This document shows positions 7,181-19,075 of a DNA stretch of 32,846 bases, in pieces. The position numbers and the translations under genes were made by a program. Position 1 is the stretch's first letter. Each line of letters starts with the position of its first letter. Under the pieces are notes generated by a model. It was not told the origin of the DNA. It saw only the letters and a list, made by a program, of their open reading frames with translations, and made no database searches. Source of the DNA: CAZKGE01 sp964541695 (GTDB lineage Bacteria; Bacillota; Clostridia; Christensenellales; CAG-138); NCBI GenBank assembly GCA_964541695.1, contig CAZIRB010000013.1, forward strand, positions 1 to 32,846. Reading direction: 5' to 3'.

Positions 7181-9310
7181 GTGCCGGAACGGGAACAAAA
7201 ACGAACAATTAAACAAAGAAGACCGGCCTCGACCCCGCAGGACGGCGCTGAGCTGCATCCCCTCGACGCGGCGCTGCTGCGCATCGCGGCGTTTTTGGGC
7301 TTCCCCGCTTCCGGCGTCGACGCGGCCGCGCGCCCGGAGGAGGAGCTCTCCGCGCAAAAAGCTGCGGCGCGGTTCCGCCTGCGCCTGCGGCAGGTCATGC
7401 TGCAGGGAGACTGGTGGAAGCAGGACGGCGGCCCCTTCCTCGCGTTTTTGGAGGATGGCCAGGAGCCGGTCGCGCTGATCCCCGCCTCGCCGGGCGGGTA
7501 TAAGCTGTACCGCGCGGGAAGCAGCGCAGGCGCGACGGTCGACCGCGCGCTGGCGCGCGAATTGCTCCCGGGCGCCTACTGCCCGTACGCGCCGTTCCAT
7601 TCCGGCCGGATCGACTTCCGGCAGATCCTGCGCTTCGGTCTGAAACGCTTCTGGCGGCGGGACCTATCCGCAGCGCTCCTATCGAGCGCCGCGGGCGGCG
7701 TGCTGGGCCTCGCCATTCCGTTTTTCACCGGCATATTGTTTGACTACATCGTCCCCGCCCGACAGCTTGATCAACTCGTATGGATCGTTTTGCTGCTTAT
7801 TGCAAGCAGCTTTGCGTCCTTTGTGTTTCAGCTCACGCGCTCCGTCGCGCTGCTGAGGATCGAAGGCAAACTGGACATGGGGCTCGAGAGCGCGCTCTGG
7901 GACCGGATACTGAAGCTCCCGACGGAGTTTTTCCGCGATTTTTCGGCGGGCGACCTGGCCGAGCGGGCGGCCGGCATCACGATGATTCGCAGGGCGGTTT
8001 CCGGCGTCGCGCTCAACGCGGCGCTGGCCTGCGTGTTTTCGTTGTTCAGCCTGGCGCTTGTGTTTTCGCACAGCGTCGCCGCCGGCTTTGCGGTGCTTCT
8101 CTGCGCGGCGGCGCTTGTCGCGGTTTTGACCGCGTTTTTCCGCAGGCTGAAGGAGCCGGTCAAGCTAAAATCGTTGCAGGACGGCAGGATCAAGGGCCTG
8201 CTGGTGCAGCTGGTGCGCGGCGTCCACAAGTTCATCATCACGGGCTCCGAACACGTGGCCTTCGCGCTGTGGAACAGGCCGTTTGCACAGAGCAAGGAGC
8301 TGGAGCTGAGCATCGAAACGTCGGCGGCCGGCCTCGACGCGCTCCTGTCCGTATTCCCCATCGTGTCCAGCATCGCGTTCTATGCCGCGGCGTTCTATGG
8401 GCGGCCCGCCGTTTCGACCGGCGGCTTTCTCGCGATGTTTTCGGCGTTCGGCGCGTTCGTATCCTCGCTGGTCGCCGTGTCCGAAGCGTTCGGCAGCCTG
8501 CTGAAAGTCCTGCCGCTGTATGAACGGATCAAGCCCGTTCTGGACTGCCTGCCGGAGGTAGACGAGTCCAAGGCGAACCCGGGCAGGCTCCGGGGCAACA
8601 TCGCCCTGTCGCACGTCGTCTTCCGCTATCCCGGCGGCGGCCGGAACGTGATCGACGACGTGTCGCTCACCATCCGCGAGGGCGAGATGGTGGCCCTGGT
8701 CGGCGGCTCCGGCAGCGGCAAGTCCACGCTGCTGCGGCTGCTGCTCGGCTTCGAGCGGCCCCTGTCCGGCTCCATCCGCTACGACGGCATGGACTTAAAC
8801 GACCTGGACGTTTCGGAAGTGCGCAACCAAATCGGCACCGTGATCCAGAACGCGCAGATCATGTCCGAGGATATCTACAAGAACATCATCGGCGCCGCCA
8901 ACCTGTCCATCGAGGACGCCTGGGCGGCCGCGAGGCTCGTCAGCCTGGACCGGGATATCGAGGAGATGCCGATGGGCATGCATACGTTTTTGAGCGAGGG
9001 CGGCAGGACGCTCTCCGGTGGGCAGCGGCAGCGGATTCTGCTGGCGCGCGCGCTGGTGCGCAAGCCCTGCATGATGTTCCTTGACGAGGCGACAAGCGCC
9101 TTGGACAACAGCACGCAGGCGGCCGTGACGGAAAGCCTGAACCGGCTGCACATCACGCGAGTCGTGATTGCGCACAGGCTCAGCACGATTATAAACGCTG
9201 ACAGGATCGTGGTGTTCGACAAGGGCCGGATCGTGCAGGACGGCACGTATCAGGACTTGATCGCCCGCCCCGGCCCGTTTCAGGAGCTGGCCAGGCGTCA
9301 GCTCGTCTAG
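7181..9310 (+). CDS. NHLP-family bacteriocin export ABC transporter permease/ATPase
   Basis: This 709-residue second ABC half-transporter lacks a peptidase domain. Residues about 1-150 form the poorly conserved N-terminal region typical of the second NHLP exporter subunit. Membrane helices run from about 160 to 450, and the ATPase has Walker A GGSGSGKST (508-516), signature LSGGQRQR (611-618) and Walker B MMFLDEATSALD (Asp635, Glu636). The start is GTG 7181, with AAAAGGAAAGGG at 7161-7172. It follows the C39 exporter by 36 bases. The two ABC proteins may form a heterodimer or work as successive units; both ATP sites look complete. Confidence 0.9.
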   Translation: MPEREQKRTIKQRRPASTPQDGAELHPLDAALLRIAAFLGFPASGVDAAARPEEELSAQKAAARFRLRLRQVMLQGDWWKQDGGPFLAFLEDGQEPVALIPASPGGYKLYRAGSSAGATVDRALARELLPGAYCPYAPFHSGRIDFRQILRFGLKRFWRRDLSAALLSSAAGGVLGLAIPFFTGILFDYIVPARQLDQLVWIVLLLIASSFASFVFQLTRSVALLRIEGKLDMGLESALWDRILKLPTEFFRDFSAGDLAERAAGITMIRRAVSGVALNAALACVFSLFSLALVFSHSVAAGFAVLLCAAALVAVLTAFFRRLKEPVKLKSLQDGRIKGLLVQLVRGVHKFIITGSEHVAFALWNRPFAQSKELELSIETSAAGLDALLSVFPIVSSIAFYAAAFYGRPAVSTGGFLAMFSAFGAFVSSLVAVSEAFGSLLKVLPLYERIKPVLDCLPEVDESKANPGRLRGNIALSHVVFRYPGGGRNVIDDVSLTIREGEMVALVGGSGSGKSTLLRLLLGFERPLSGSIRYDGMDLNDLDVSEVRNQIGTVIQNAQIMSEDIYKNIIGAANLSIEDAWAAARLVSLDRDIEEMPMGMHTFLSEGGRTLSGGQRQRILLARALVRKPCMMFLDEATSALDNSTQAAVTESLNRLHITRVVIAHRLSTIINADRIVVFDKGRIVQDGTYQDLIARPGPFQELARRQLV

Positions 9311-9342
9311 CGCCACGCGGACCTACGAAAGGATGATGCGCG

Positions 9343-11780
9343 ATTCAGAAGAATAAAAAAGGCATTGGCATTGCCGGGGATAAACTGCCCCGGGCTTTGT
9401 ATGCGCTGCTGCTTCCGGCAGCGGCGGCGCTGTTCGGCTGGGTCTGCGGCCCCGCGGGTGTACTGCTCTCCGAGAGCCTAAAAGCGCTCCTGTCGCTGCA
9501 AGCGGGCGCGCAGGCGGGCATAGTATGGGTCGTCCTGCGGTCGCTCCTGCCGGTGTGCTTGCTTGCGCTTGCGGCATATCAGGTATGGAACATTTTCTCC
9601 GTGTTTCGGAAAAAGGCGCTCCTGGTCCTTGCCGCGGCGCTCNNNNNNNNNNNNNNNNNNNNNNNNNNNNNNNNNNNNNNNNNNNNNNNNNNNNNNNNNN
9701 NNNNNNNNNNNNNNNNNNNNNNNNNNNNNNNNNNNNNNNNNNGAACATTTTCTCCGTGTTTCGGAAAAAGGCGCTCCTGGTCCTTGCCGCGGCGCTCGTT
9801 TGTTCGCTTTCGGCGCCGCTTTTCCCGCGCGCGGGCGCGCCGCTTGCCGCAATGTGGCTTTTTAACCTGCTCTTTTCACTGTTTGCCGCGCAGGCAGCGC
9901 TTCAGCTGGCGCTGACGTCGCCGGAGATCATGTACAAAAACACCGGGCTCGGAACGCTGCTGTTTCTTGCGGTAATCGGGCTGTTCGCCCTCCTTTTCCC
10001 GCGGGAAACTTTTGCGCGCGTTCCGGGCGCGGCATATTGGGCCTACGCGGTCCTGGCGGCGGCCGCGGCCGCGCTGCAACTGCTTTGCGTACGCAAGCAG
10101 CGGAATTTCCGGCTCCTGCAGATCACGCTGGACGATTCGTCGATGAAGGACAGCTTAAAGACGGCGCTGGGATCCGAGGGCATCCAGCAATTGCTGCCGT
10201 ACATCGGCCGGCAGATGCGCGAGGGGACGTCCGTCGCCAAGTTGCTGCTTTTGGACATGATGCGGGGCGTCGAGTTCGACGCGAAGCTCGACCTGGTCAA
10301 GACGGCGTTCGATTCCGGGCCGCTGGAGGTGCAGTTTGCCGTCGTCGATCAGATATTCGGCTGGAGCCTGCCCTACGAGCTGCTGCCCTACGTGGTCGAG
10401 CGCTGCGAAGCGTCGCTTGCGGAGTATTTGATCCGGATGCTATTCCTCAATTACGCCGACATTGCGGACCACGGCGCGTTGGACGCGCTGCGCGATCGGT
10501 CGGGCTCGCTGCGCCGCTACGCGCAGACGGAGGAAGCCGGGCGGATGTTCGACTACGTGTTTATGGACAGGCACGAGGGGTACGTAAAGATTCTGGACGG
10601 CCTTTTGGGCTCCGACCGCAAGGAGGACAGGCTTTTCGCCTGCGAGATCATGGCCGGCTTCATCGGCCGGGAGGACGCCGCAAACCGAAAGTATTTGGCC
10701 GCGGTGATAAAAAACACGGTGTTGAACCCGGCGGAGCTCGAGGAGATGATCGAGCTATGCGCGGAGTACGACGACGGCCTGAACTACATTAAAAACGACC
10801 TGAGCCGCTATTACGGCTACGCGTTCCTGAAAAAGGTCTGCCGGTACTACGAGCCGGTGAGCATCGTCAAATCGTTCGGCAGCAGCGAGTACCCAGTCCC
10901 GATGGCGCTGGTGCTCTGCGCCGCCTGCCGCCTCGAGCAAAACAGCGTGGGCGCGTATCGCGCCAAGGCGGGCCAGTTGATCGAGTACCTGCTTCGCCTG
11001 CGCGCGGAGGAGGCCAGGATTCGCGCGGCGGGGCTTTCTGCGGGGCGGCTTCTGCTGGACGAGATCGACAGTCTAAAGCGGACGCTGATCGCGGTCGCGC
11101 TCGATTACCTGCTGCTGGTCGAGGCGGGAAAACGGACCGAGGACACATTCGACGCGCTGGCGCAGGCGCTGGCGGACGGCGAGACGGAGCGGCTGCTCGC
11201 GGATTTGTCCGCGCAGACCCGGGCCGCGCTGCTTGAGCTGCTAACGCCGGAGGGCACGGCGGGCGATCCGGATTATGCCGTGCTAAGGGTCAGCGAAAAC
11301 AACGCTCTGCTGGAGTCCATATACAGATATTCGGGAGGCGAGGCCATGGAAACGAACCTGACGGACAATATTGAGAAGCTGATCACGTTGAAATCCATCC
11401 CGATGTTCAGCGAGCTGGATGTGTTTACGCTGCAGCAGATCCAGAAGATCGCGGTCTACAAAAAAATCCCCGCGGGTGAAACGGTCATCGCCGAGGGCGA
11501 GGAGGGCACGAGCCTGTATGTCGTCATCAGCGGCAAGGTGGGCGTATACAAGGGCGAGAAGCAGATCAACGAGATCGGGGCCGGCGGCCTGTTCGGCGAG
11601 ATGGCGATCATCGAGAAGCAGCGGCGATCGGCGACGATTAAGACGCTGGTTGAAACGAGCTTTTTGATGATTGAGGGCGACGATTTTGAGAGGCTCTTGG
11701 AGCGCAACAGCAGCATCTCCGGCTCGGTCATCCGGACCTTGGCGGGCAGGCTGCGAAAGATGCTGGAGGCGGGCCGATAG
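9343..11780 (+). CDS. Six-helix membrane protein with helical repeats and a C-terminal cyclic-nucleotide-binding domain
   Basis: Coordinates include a false gap. After removing the 155-bp duplication the frame is continuous and encodes about 760 residues. Six membrane helices lie at about 19-41, 57-79, 91-109, 115-138, 151-167 and 176-197. A long helical, HEAT-like region follows (about 210-560). The C terminus (about 636-755) is a cNMP-binding domain whose phosphate cassette FGEMAIIEKQRRSATI has Glu701 and Arg710, the residues that hold cyclic nucleotide. It is thus a candidate receptor for the product of the CHASE2 cyclase. The start is unclear. The frame opens at 9337 and has no ATG, GTG or TTG before TTG 9397, which has no ribosome site. 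ATT 9343 has AAAGGA ten bases upstream and is used here provisionally. A +1 shift from ATG 9333 or 9336 is another option. Confidence 0.85.
9588..9642 (+). repeat. 55-bp contig-end duplicate, left copy
   Basis: This sequence is identical to 9743-9797 on the other side of the N block. It codes for NIFSVFRKKALLVLAAAL in the same protein both times. It is an assembly overlap, not a biological repeat. Confidence 0.95.
9643..9742. other. Artificial scaffold gap of 100 N
   Basis: Both flanks are the same 55 bp. Deleting one copy plus the N block (155 bp) joins the two halves of the cyclic-nucleotide-binding protein in one frame. The gap therefore holds no missing sequence. Confidence 0.93.
9743..9797 (+). 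repeat. 55-bp contig-end duplicate, right copy
   Basis: This is the partner of 9588-9642, base for base. See the gap entry between them. Confidence 0.95.
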
Positions 11781-11823
11781 CAGAACGGAAAGCCGATGCA
11801 ACGAAACCAGGATAAAGCAAAGC

Positions 11824-11860
11824 CGACCTGCATGGCAGCCGCCGCGCAGGTCGATTTTAT
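11824..11860 (+). terminator. Intrinsic terminator of the export/cyclic-nucleotide cassette
   Basis: The arms CGACCTGC (11824-11831) and GCAGGTCG (11846-11853) form an 8-bp stem followed by ATTTTAT. It lies 44 bases after the stop of the cyclic-nucleotide-binding protein and marks the end of the cassette. The rest of 11781-12040 shows no gene. Confidence 0.6.
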
Positions 11861-12040
11861 CGTTTGCTTCGAATTGCACATTTTGAAATCCGTTGTTATG
11901 ATAAAAAAGGGATTCGACGGCTTTTAGGCCGCGTCCCGTCGCGCGGTCCGTATCTACATCAAATCTTCACATCGAGACGGTATTCTTCTGATATACGGCG
12001 GATCGGAATATCAGGTATGCCGGAAGGATGTTGAAAAAGC

Positions 12041-13435
12041 ATGACAAAACAGATTGTGTTCCCCATTTGGGGTATGACGTGCGCAAACTGCGAAAAGCGC
12101 GTATTGGACGCGGCGAAACGTTTACAGGGCGTTTCGGGCGTCCATGCGTCGTTTGCGCGGCGATGCGCCGTTGTGTCCTTCGATCCGGAACGGACGGACG
12201 AAGCCGCCGTCAAGGCCGCCATCGAAGCGGCAGGCTACCGCGTGCCCGGCGCGGCGCGCGAGCGTCAGCCGCTTGGAAAGGTGGCTCCGGTCGTGTTGAT
12301 CGTCTCGGCGTTGTATTTCATTTTGCGCCACACAGTCGGGTTCGATTTTATCAGCTATATCCCGAAAATCGACAGCACCGTTTCGCTCGCGGCGCTGCTT
12401 ATTACGGGGCTGCTCACGAGCGTGCACTGCGTCGCCATGTGCGGCGGCATCAACCTGTCCCAGAGCGTCGGCGCGGGCGGAGGCAAATCGGGCGGGATCA
12501 AAAGCCCGCTGTTGTACAACCTCGGCCGCGTGATCTCCTATACCGCAATCGGCGCGATCGTCGGCGGGCTCGGTTCGATGCTGTTTCTCAGCCAAACCGT
12601 CAAGGCCGTCATCCTCGTCATCGCGGCGGCAGGCATGCTGCTCATGGGGCTCTCCATGCTCGGCTGGCTGCCCTGGTGGCTCGTGCCCCGCCTGCCCGCG
12701 GCCCTAGCCAAAAAAGCGGATCGGGCGAAAACCGGGGAGGGGCCGTTCATCGTCGGCCTGCTCAACGGGCTCATGCCCTGCGGGCCGCTGCAGGCCATGC
12801 AGCTATACGCGCTCGCGAGCGGTTCCGCGCTCACCGGCGCGCTTGCGATGCTGCTCTTCTCGCTCGGTACCGTGCCGCTCATGCTTGGCGCGGGCGTACT
12901 CTTCTCCTCGCTCAAGGCCAAGTCAGCGCATACGATCGCGCGCATCAGCGCGGTGCTCATCCTCTGCTTTGCCGTGATCATGGCGGCAAACGCGGCAAGC
13001 TTATTGGGCGCCGCGCCCGCAAAAACGCCGTCCGCTGCCTCCGCGGGGACGAACGCGAAGCAGGACGCGTCCGCGGAAGACGAATCCGTTGCGCTGATCC
13101 GGAAGGCGCTCGACCGCGGGTACGTCGCCGCCAAGGTAGACGACGGCGTGCAGAAGGTCGAGGCTGAGCTAAGCCCCGGCCGGTATCCGTACATCATCGT
13201 GCAGAAGGATGTTCCCGTCGAGTTTACGATCTCGGCGGACGAAAGTGCGATCACCGGCTGCAATCAATCTTTGGTCTTCCCCGCCTACGGCGTCGAACAG
13301 GCGCTCGAGCCCGGCGACAACGTAATCTCGTTTACGCCCGATCAATCCGGCCTGATCAGCTATACATGCTGGATGGGAATGCTACAAGGGCGTATACTGG
13401 TTGTGGACCGCCTGGACCCGTCGGGCGCTGCGTAA
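12041..13435 (+). CDS. Copper-handling membrane protein: HMA + SafE/DsbD-like + cupredoxin fusion
   Basis: This 464-residue protein has three parts. Residues 1-70 are a heavy-metal-associated domain with GMTCANC (Cys14, Cys17). Residues about 80-325 are a polytopic SafE/DsbD-type membrane domain carrying HCVAMCGG (129-136) and NGLMPCGP (242-249), motifs typical of urease-accessory/sulfite-exporter-like copper proteins. Residues about 375-458 form a cupredoxin-like domain with possible copper ligands Cys407, Cys443, Met445 and Met447 (YTCWMGM). A low-complexity Ala/Ser linker joins the last two. It probably moves copper or electrons across the membrane. The copper ATPase gene follows by 162 bases, which supports the metal. 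The start ATG has GGAAGGA about 12 bases upstream. Confidence 0.87.
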   Translation: MTKQIVFPIWGMTCANCEKRVLDAAKRLQGVSGVHASFARRCAVVSFDPERTDEAAVKAAIEAAGYRVPGAARERQPLGKVAPVVLIVSALYFILRHTVGFDFISYIPKIDSTVSLAALLITGLLTSVHCVAMCGGINLSQSVGAGGGKSGGIKSPLLYNLGRVISYTAIGAIVGGLGSMLFLSQTVKAVILVIAAAGMLLMGLSMLGWLPWWLVPRLPAALAKKADRAKTGEGPFIVGLLNGLMPCGPLQAMQLYALASGSALTGALAMLLFSLGTVPLMLGAGVLFSSLKAKSAHTIARISAVLILCFAVIMAANAASLLGAAPAKTPSAASAGTNAKQDASAEDESVALIRKALDRGYVAAKVDDGVQKVEAELSPGRYPYIIVQKDVPVEFTISADESAITGCNQSLVFPAYGVEQALEPGDNVISFTPDQSGLISYTCWMGMLQGRILVVDRLDPSGAA

Positions 13436-13597
13436 GCTGCCGCGCATATTCGGCGCGGCGGAAAAAGGCTGAACAAGTGCGCGTTGCGATGTTCACGTAC
13501 GGCCGCGCTTGCGTAGCCGCGGCAAACCCATCATTATGCCCGCGCGGCCCCTTCCTTTCTTCGAAATTATGCAGGGCGCGCAGGAAGGAGATACAAT

Positions 13598-16063
<2,466 letters not shown>

Positions 16064-16083
16064 CCCGTAAGGAGTTGTTGTTT

Positions 16084-16746
16084 ATGAATACGAAGAAGTT
16101 TGCGATCTTTCTCGCTCTAATGCTCTCCGCTGCGCTTTTGCTGACCGGCTGTGCCGCGCTGGACGTCGTGCTCGCCCACAGCCGGACGTCGCTCGACGAG
16201 CTGCTTGCCGCCTACCCGGCGCTGCTTGGCGAGGACGATTCCGGCCGCTACGCGCGCGTCAGCGCGGACGGCGAGACCGCGCTGCTGATTAGCCGCGACT
16301 TTGCCGCAAGCGGCGCGGAGGATGCGCTGATCGAAACACCGCTGCAGCCGTTCCTCGACGCGGGCCTGGACGAGTCGAAGCTGTCGGGCGGTTTCCGTGC
16401 GGACGGAGAGAGGTTCTATCTTGCCGCCGACTTCGGCGACAGCGCGGGTAAGCACGCCGCCGTTTCCGATGCGATCGCCGCAGCGGCCGGTTTTGCGCCC
16501 ATGTCGCTCGGCTACCACGCCGCGCTCGGCCATTTCGGCATTTCGCTCGGCGGCGGCAAGTTCGAGTGGGCACAGGACTACAAAACGAACGATAAGGACA
16601 TCGTGTTCGTGCTCGACGCGGCCGCGCTGACCGCGTTCGGCGTGGACACGGCGAACGTATCCGGCTGGGTGCTTATGACCATGCAGGACGACGCGGGCAA
16701 GGATTTCGACGTGCTGCTCAAGCCCTACTCGCTCGGGAACGGTTGA
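16084..16746 (+). CDS. Lipoprotein of unknown function
   Basis: This 220-residue protein has a lipoprotein signal (MNTKKFAIFLALML..., lipobox LLTGC with Cys23). The body is Ala/Asp-rich with no motif that I recognise; it contains a short repeat-like run of alternating acidic and hydrophobic residues and ends LLKPYSLGNG. ATG 16084 is chosen because AAGGAG lies ten bases upstream, rather than the in-frame TTG at 16060, which overlaps the copA stop. It is 20 bases behind copA, so it is probably co-transcribed with it and may act in copper handling at the cell surface, though no obvious Met/His/Cys metal site is seen. Confidence 0.85.
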   Translation: MNTKKFAIFLALMLSAALLLTGCAALDVVLAHSRTSLDELLAAYPALLGEDDSGRYARVSADGETALLISRDFAASGAEDALIETPLQPFLDAGLDESKLSGGFRADGERFYLAADFGDSAGKHAAVSDAIAAAAGFAPMSLGYHAALGHFGISLGGGKFEWAQDYKTNDKDIVFVLDAAALTAFGVDTANVSGWVLMTMQDDAGKDFDVLLKPYSLGNG

Positions 16747-16775
16747 TTGCGCGCGGGCGTTTGACGTAAGATAAT
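16747..16775 (+). promoter_or_regulatory. Candidate sigma-A promoter for the two-component system
   Basis: TTGCGC (16747-16752), a 17-bp spacer and GATAAT (16770-16775) lie 36 bases before the response regulator ATG. The -35 box is a poor match, so this is tentative. Confidence 0.4.
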
Positions 16776-16811
16776 GCTATTGTTGGGAAGATTAGGTGAA
16801 ACGGAGCGCAG

Positions 16812-17528
16812 ATGGACGCCGCAACGCAGCAAAAGGGTACGGTGCTCGTCGTCGAGGACGAGGCAAAAATCGCGGAGGTGCTCAAATCCTACCTGGAGCG
16901 GGACGGGTTTCGGGTCGCGTGCGCCTGCGACGGGCCCGAGGCGCTCCGGCTCTGTGAGGAGCTCTCCCCCGCGCTCGTGTTGCTCGACCTCATGCTGCCG
17001 GGGCTCTCGGGCGAGGAAGTCTGCCGCAGCATCCGGAAGCAAAGCGACACGCCGATCATCATGCTGACCGCAAAGGCCGCCGAGGAGTCGATTTTGAACG
17101 GGCTCGGCATCGGCGCGGACGATTATATCGTCAAGCCGTTCAGCCCGCGGCAGGTGGTCGCGCGCGTCAACGCCGTTCTGCGCCGGGCTATCGGCAGGAG
17201 CGCTTTGTCCGCGGACGAGCTGCGCTTCGACGGCGGCGCGCTCGTCATCGACACGGCGGACCGGACTGTCTACCGCGACCAGTTGCCTGTTTCCCTGACG
17301 CCGAGCGAATACCGGTTGCTCGTGACGCTGGCCGGTCGCCCGGGCAGGACCTACACGCGCGACGAGCTGATCCGCCTTGCGCTACCGGACGATTTTGTGG
17401 GGTACGACCGCGTGATCGATACGCACATGAAAAACCTGCGCCAGAAAATTGAACCGGACGCGAAACGCCCGCGCTACATCCAAACCGTGCACGGCATCGG
17501 CTATCGCTTCCATGGAGAACGCGCATGA
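16812..17528 (+). CDS. OmpR/PhoB-family response regulator
   Basis: This 238-residue regulator has a receiver domain (about 10-125) with acidic pocket VVEDE, phosphoacceptor Asp59 (LVLLDLMLPG), Thr in IIMLTAK and Lys in YIVKPFSP. A winged-helix DNA-binding domain follows (about 135-235; DRVIDTHMKNLRQKIE, GIGYRF). It overlaps the sensor kinase gene by four bases (ATGA), so the pair is translationally coupled. Its target genes cannot be told; the neighbouring copper genes make a metal-stress role possible, but nothing in the sequence shows it. Confidence 0.94.
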   Translation: MDAATQQKGTVLVVEDEAKIAEVLKSYLERDGFRVACACDGPEALRLCEELSPALVLLDLMLPGLSGEEVCRSIRKQSDTPIIMLTAKAAEESILNGLGIGADDYIVKPFSPRQVVARVNAVLRRAIGRSALSADELRFDGGALVIDTADRTVYRDQLPVSLTPSEYRLLVTLAGRPGRTYTRDELIRLALPDDFVGYDRVIDTHMKNLRQKIEPDAKRPRYIQTVHGIGYRFHGERA

Positions 17529-18952
17529 AGCCCGTAAGCCTGAAAACCAAGCTGACCTTGGCGTTCCTGATGATCGCGCTGTTCACGCTCGCGCTCATCG
17601 GGCTGTTCGCCAACTTCATACTGGGCAGGCAGTTCGAGCGCTATACGATCAGGAAGCTCAATCAAGCCGTCGACGGCGCGGTCGCCGACATTTCCGCGCT
17701 CTACTCGCCCGCTGCGGGGGACTGGGACGTGCTTGCCCTCGAGGAAGCGGGCATGCGGCTTTTGACCGAGGGGCTCATCCTGCGCGTGACGGACGAAACG
17801 GGCGCGGCCGTCTGGGACGCGCAGGAGCACAACAACGGCATGTGCATGCGCATCCTCGAGAGCATGGCTGAGAATATGCAGTCCTACGACGCGAACTTCC
17901 AGGGCGGCTATACCGAAACCGAGCATCCTGTGCTTTCCGGCGGCCGGCCGGCGGGGACCGTCTATATCGGCTACTACGGCCCGTATTTTTACAGCGACGC
18001 GGACCTGCAGTTTTTGACGAACCTCAACCGCCTGCTGCTGATTGCGGCGGCGATTTCGCTTGCAGCGTGCGTGCTGCTCGGCGCGTACCTTGCGAAGCAT
18101 TTTTCCGGACCGCTCGCGGACGCGATCGACGCGGCGGGCAGGATCGCCTCGGGCGACTACGGCGCGCGCATTTCCAGCTCGTCCAATACCCGGGAGATCG
18201 TCGCGCTCACGGGCTCGGTCAACCGCCTGGCCGCGTCGCTCGGCGAACAGGAGCGGCTGCGTAAGCGGCTCACCGCGGACGTGTCGCATGAGCTGCGCAC
18301 GCCGCTCACCACGCTGCAAAGCTCGCTCGAGGCCATGCTCGACGGCATCTGGGAGCCGAGCGAAGCCCGCCTGACGAGCTGCCGCGAGGAGGTGCTGCGC
18401 CTTGCAAAACTTGTGGACGAGCTCGGCACGCTCTCGCGCTATGACGGCGAGCGCCTCGTATTGAACCGCGAACGCTTCGAGCTCGGCGCGCTGGCAAAGC
18501 GCGTCACGGCCGGCTTTGAGGCTGCGTTTATTCGAAAGGGCGTCGGGCTTACGCTTGGCGGCGCGGAGGTTTGGCTCGTTGCCGACCGCGATAAGGTCGG
18601 CCAAATCCTCGTCAACCTGCTTGGGAACGCGCTCAAGTTCACGCCGGCAGGCGGCCGCGTCTTGATCGAGACCGGGCGGGAGTCCGGAGAGGCGGTTCTG
18701 ACCGTGCGCGACACCGGCGTTGGGATCCCGCCGGAGGACCTGCCGTATATCTTCGAGCGTTTCTACCGCGCGGACACGTCGCGCAGCCGGGAGACCGGCG
18801 GCTCCGGCATCGGGCTCACGATCGCCTCCGCCATCACGGCGGCGCACGGCGGGAGCATACGAGCGGAAAGCAAGCTCGGAAGCGGCAGTGTCTTCACCGT
18901 ACGGCTGCCGGTTGGCGAGGCTGAGGTGTCTGGTTCGTCGGCCGGGAAGTAA
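17525..18952 (+). CDS. Sensor histidine kinase
   Basis: This 475-residue kinase pairs with the preceding response regulator. It has a first membrane helix at about 9-32, an extracytoplasmic sensor of about 130 residues, a second helix at about 163-188, and a HAMP domain to about 242. The HisKA domain has phosphoacceptor His255 (DVSHELRTPL), and the ATPase domain carries NLLGNALKF, DTGVGIPPED and GSGIGLTIA. All catalytic boxes are intact. The sensor region lacks Cys/Met/His clusters of the CusS type (it has only scattered Met such as NNGMCMR), so copper sensing is not supported. Confidence 0.94.
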   Translation: MKPVSLKTKLTLAFLMIALFTLALIGLFANFILGRQFERYTIRKLNQAVDGAVADISALYSPAAGDWDVLALEEAGMRLLTEGLILRVTDETGAAVWDAQEHNNGMCMRILESMAENMQSYDANFQGGYTETEHPVLSGGRPAGTVYIGYYGPYFYSDADLQFLTNLNRLLLIAAAISLAACVLLGAYLAKHFSGPLADAIDAAGRIASGDYGARISSSSNTREIVALTGSVNRLAASLGEQERLRKRLTADVSHELRTPLTTLQSSLEAMLDGIWEPSEARLTSCREEVLRLAKLVDELGTLSRYDGERLVLNRERFELGALAKRVTAGFEAAFIRKGVGLTLGGAEVWLVADRDKVGQILVNLLGNALKFTPAGGRVLIETGRESGEAVLTVRDTGVGIPPEDLPYIFERFYRADTSRSRETGGSGIGLTIASAITAAHGGSIRAESKLGSGSVFTVRLPVGEAEVSGSSAGK

Positions 18953-19075
18953 CAGGCACGGTTGGGTGGAAGGGATTGACCCATGCTTCCGTGCAGGGGA
19001 GCGCAAAATGTGCGGGCTCACGGAAAAAACAGAGCGAAATGATGCGTCGAAACGCTTTCCAGCCGCTTATGGAGA

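Noticed and set aside
9525..9797. Alternative start of the cyclic-nucleotide-binding protein within the N-gap flank
   Set aside because: It is produced only by the false gap. Collapsing the 55-bp duplicate puts the real N terminus in the frame from about 9343.
12028..13167. 379-codon plus-strand frame
   Set aside because: It is a shifted frame over the HMA/SafE/cupredoxin gene and is Arg-rich without domains.
13439..13459. 7-bp hairpin GCCGCGC/GCGCGGC after the HMA fusion as terminator
   Set aside because: It is followed by GGAAAAAGG rather than a T-run on the plus strand, and the copper genes seem to belong together.
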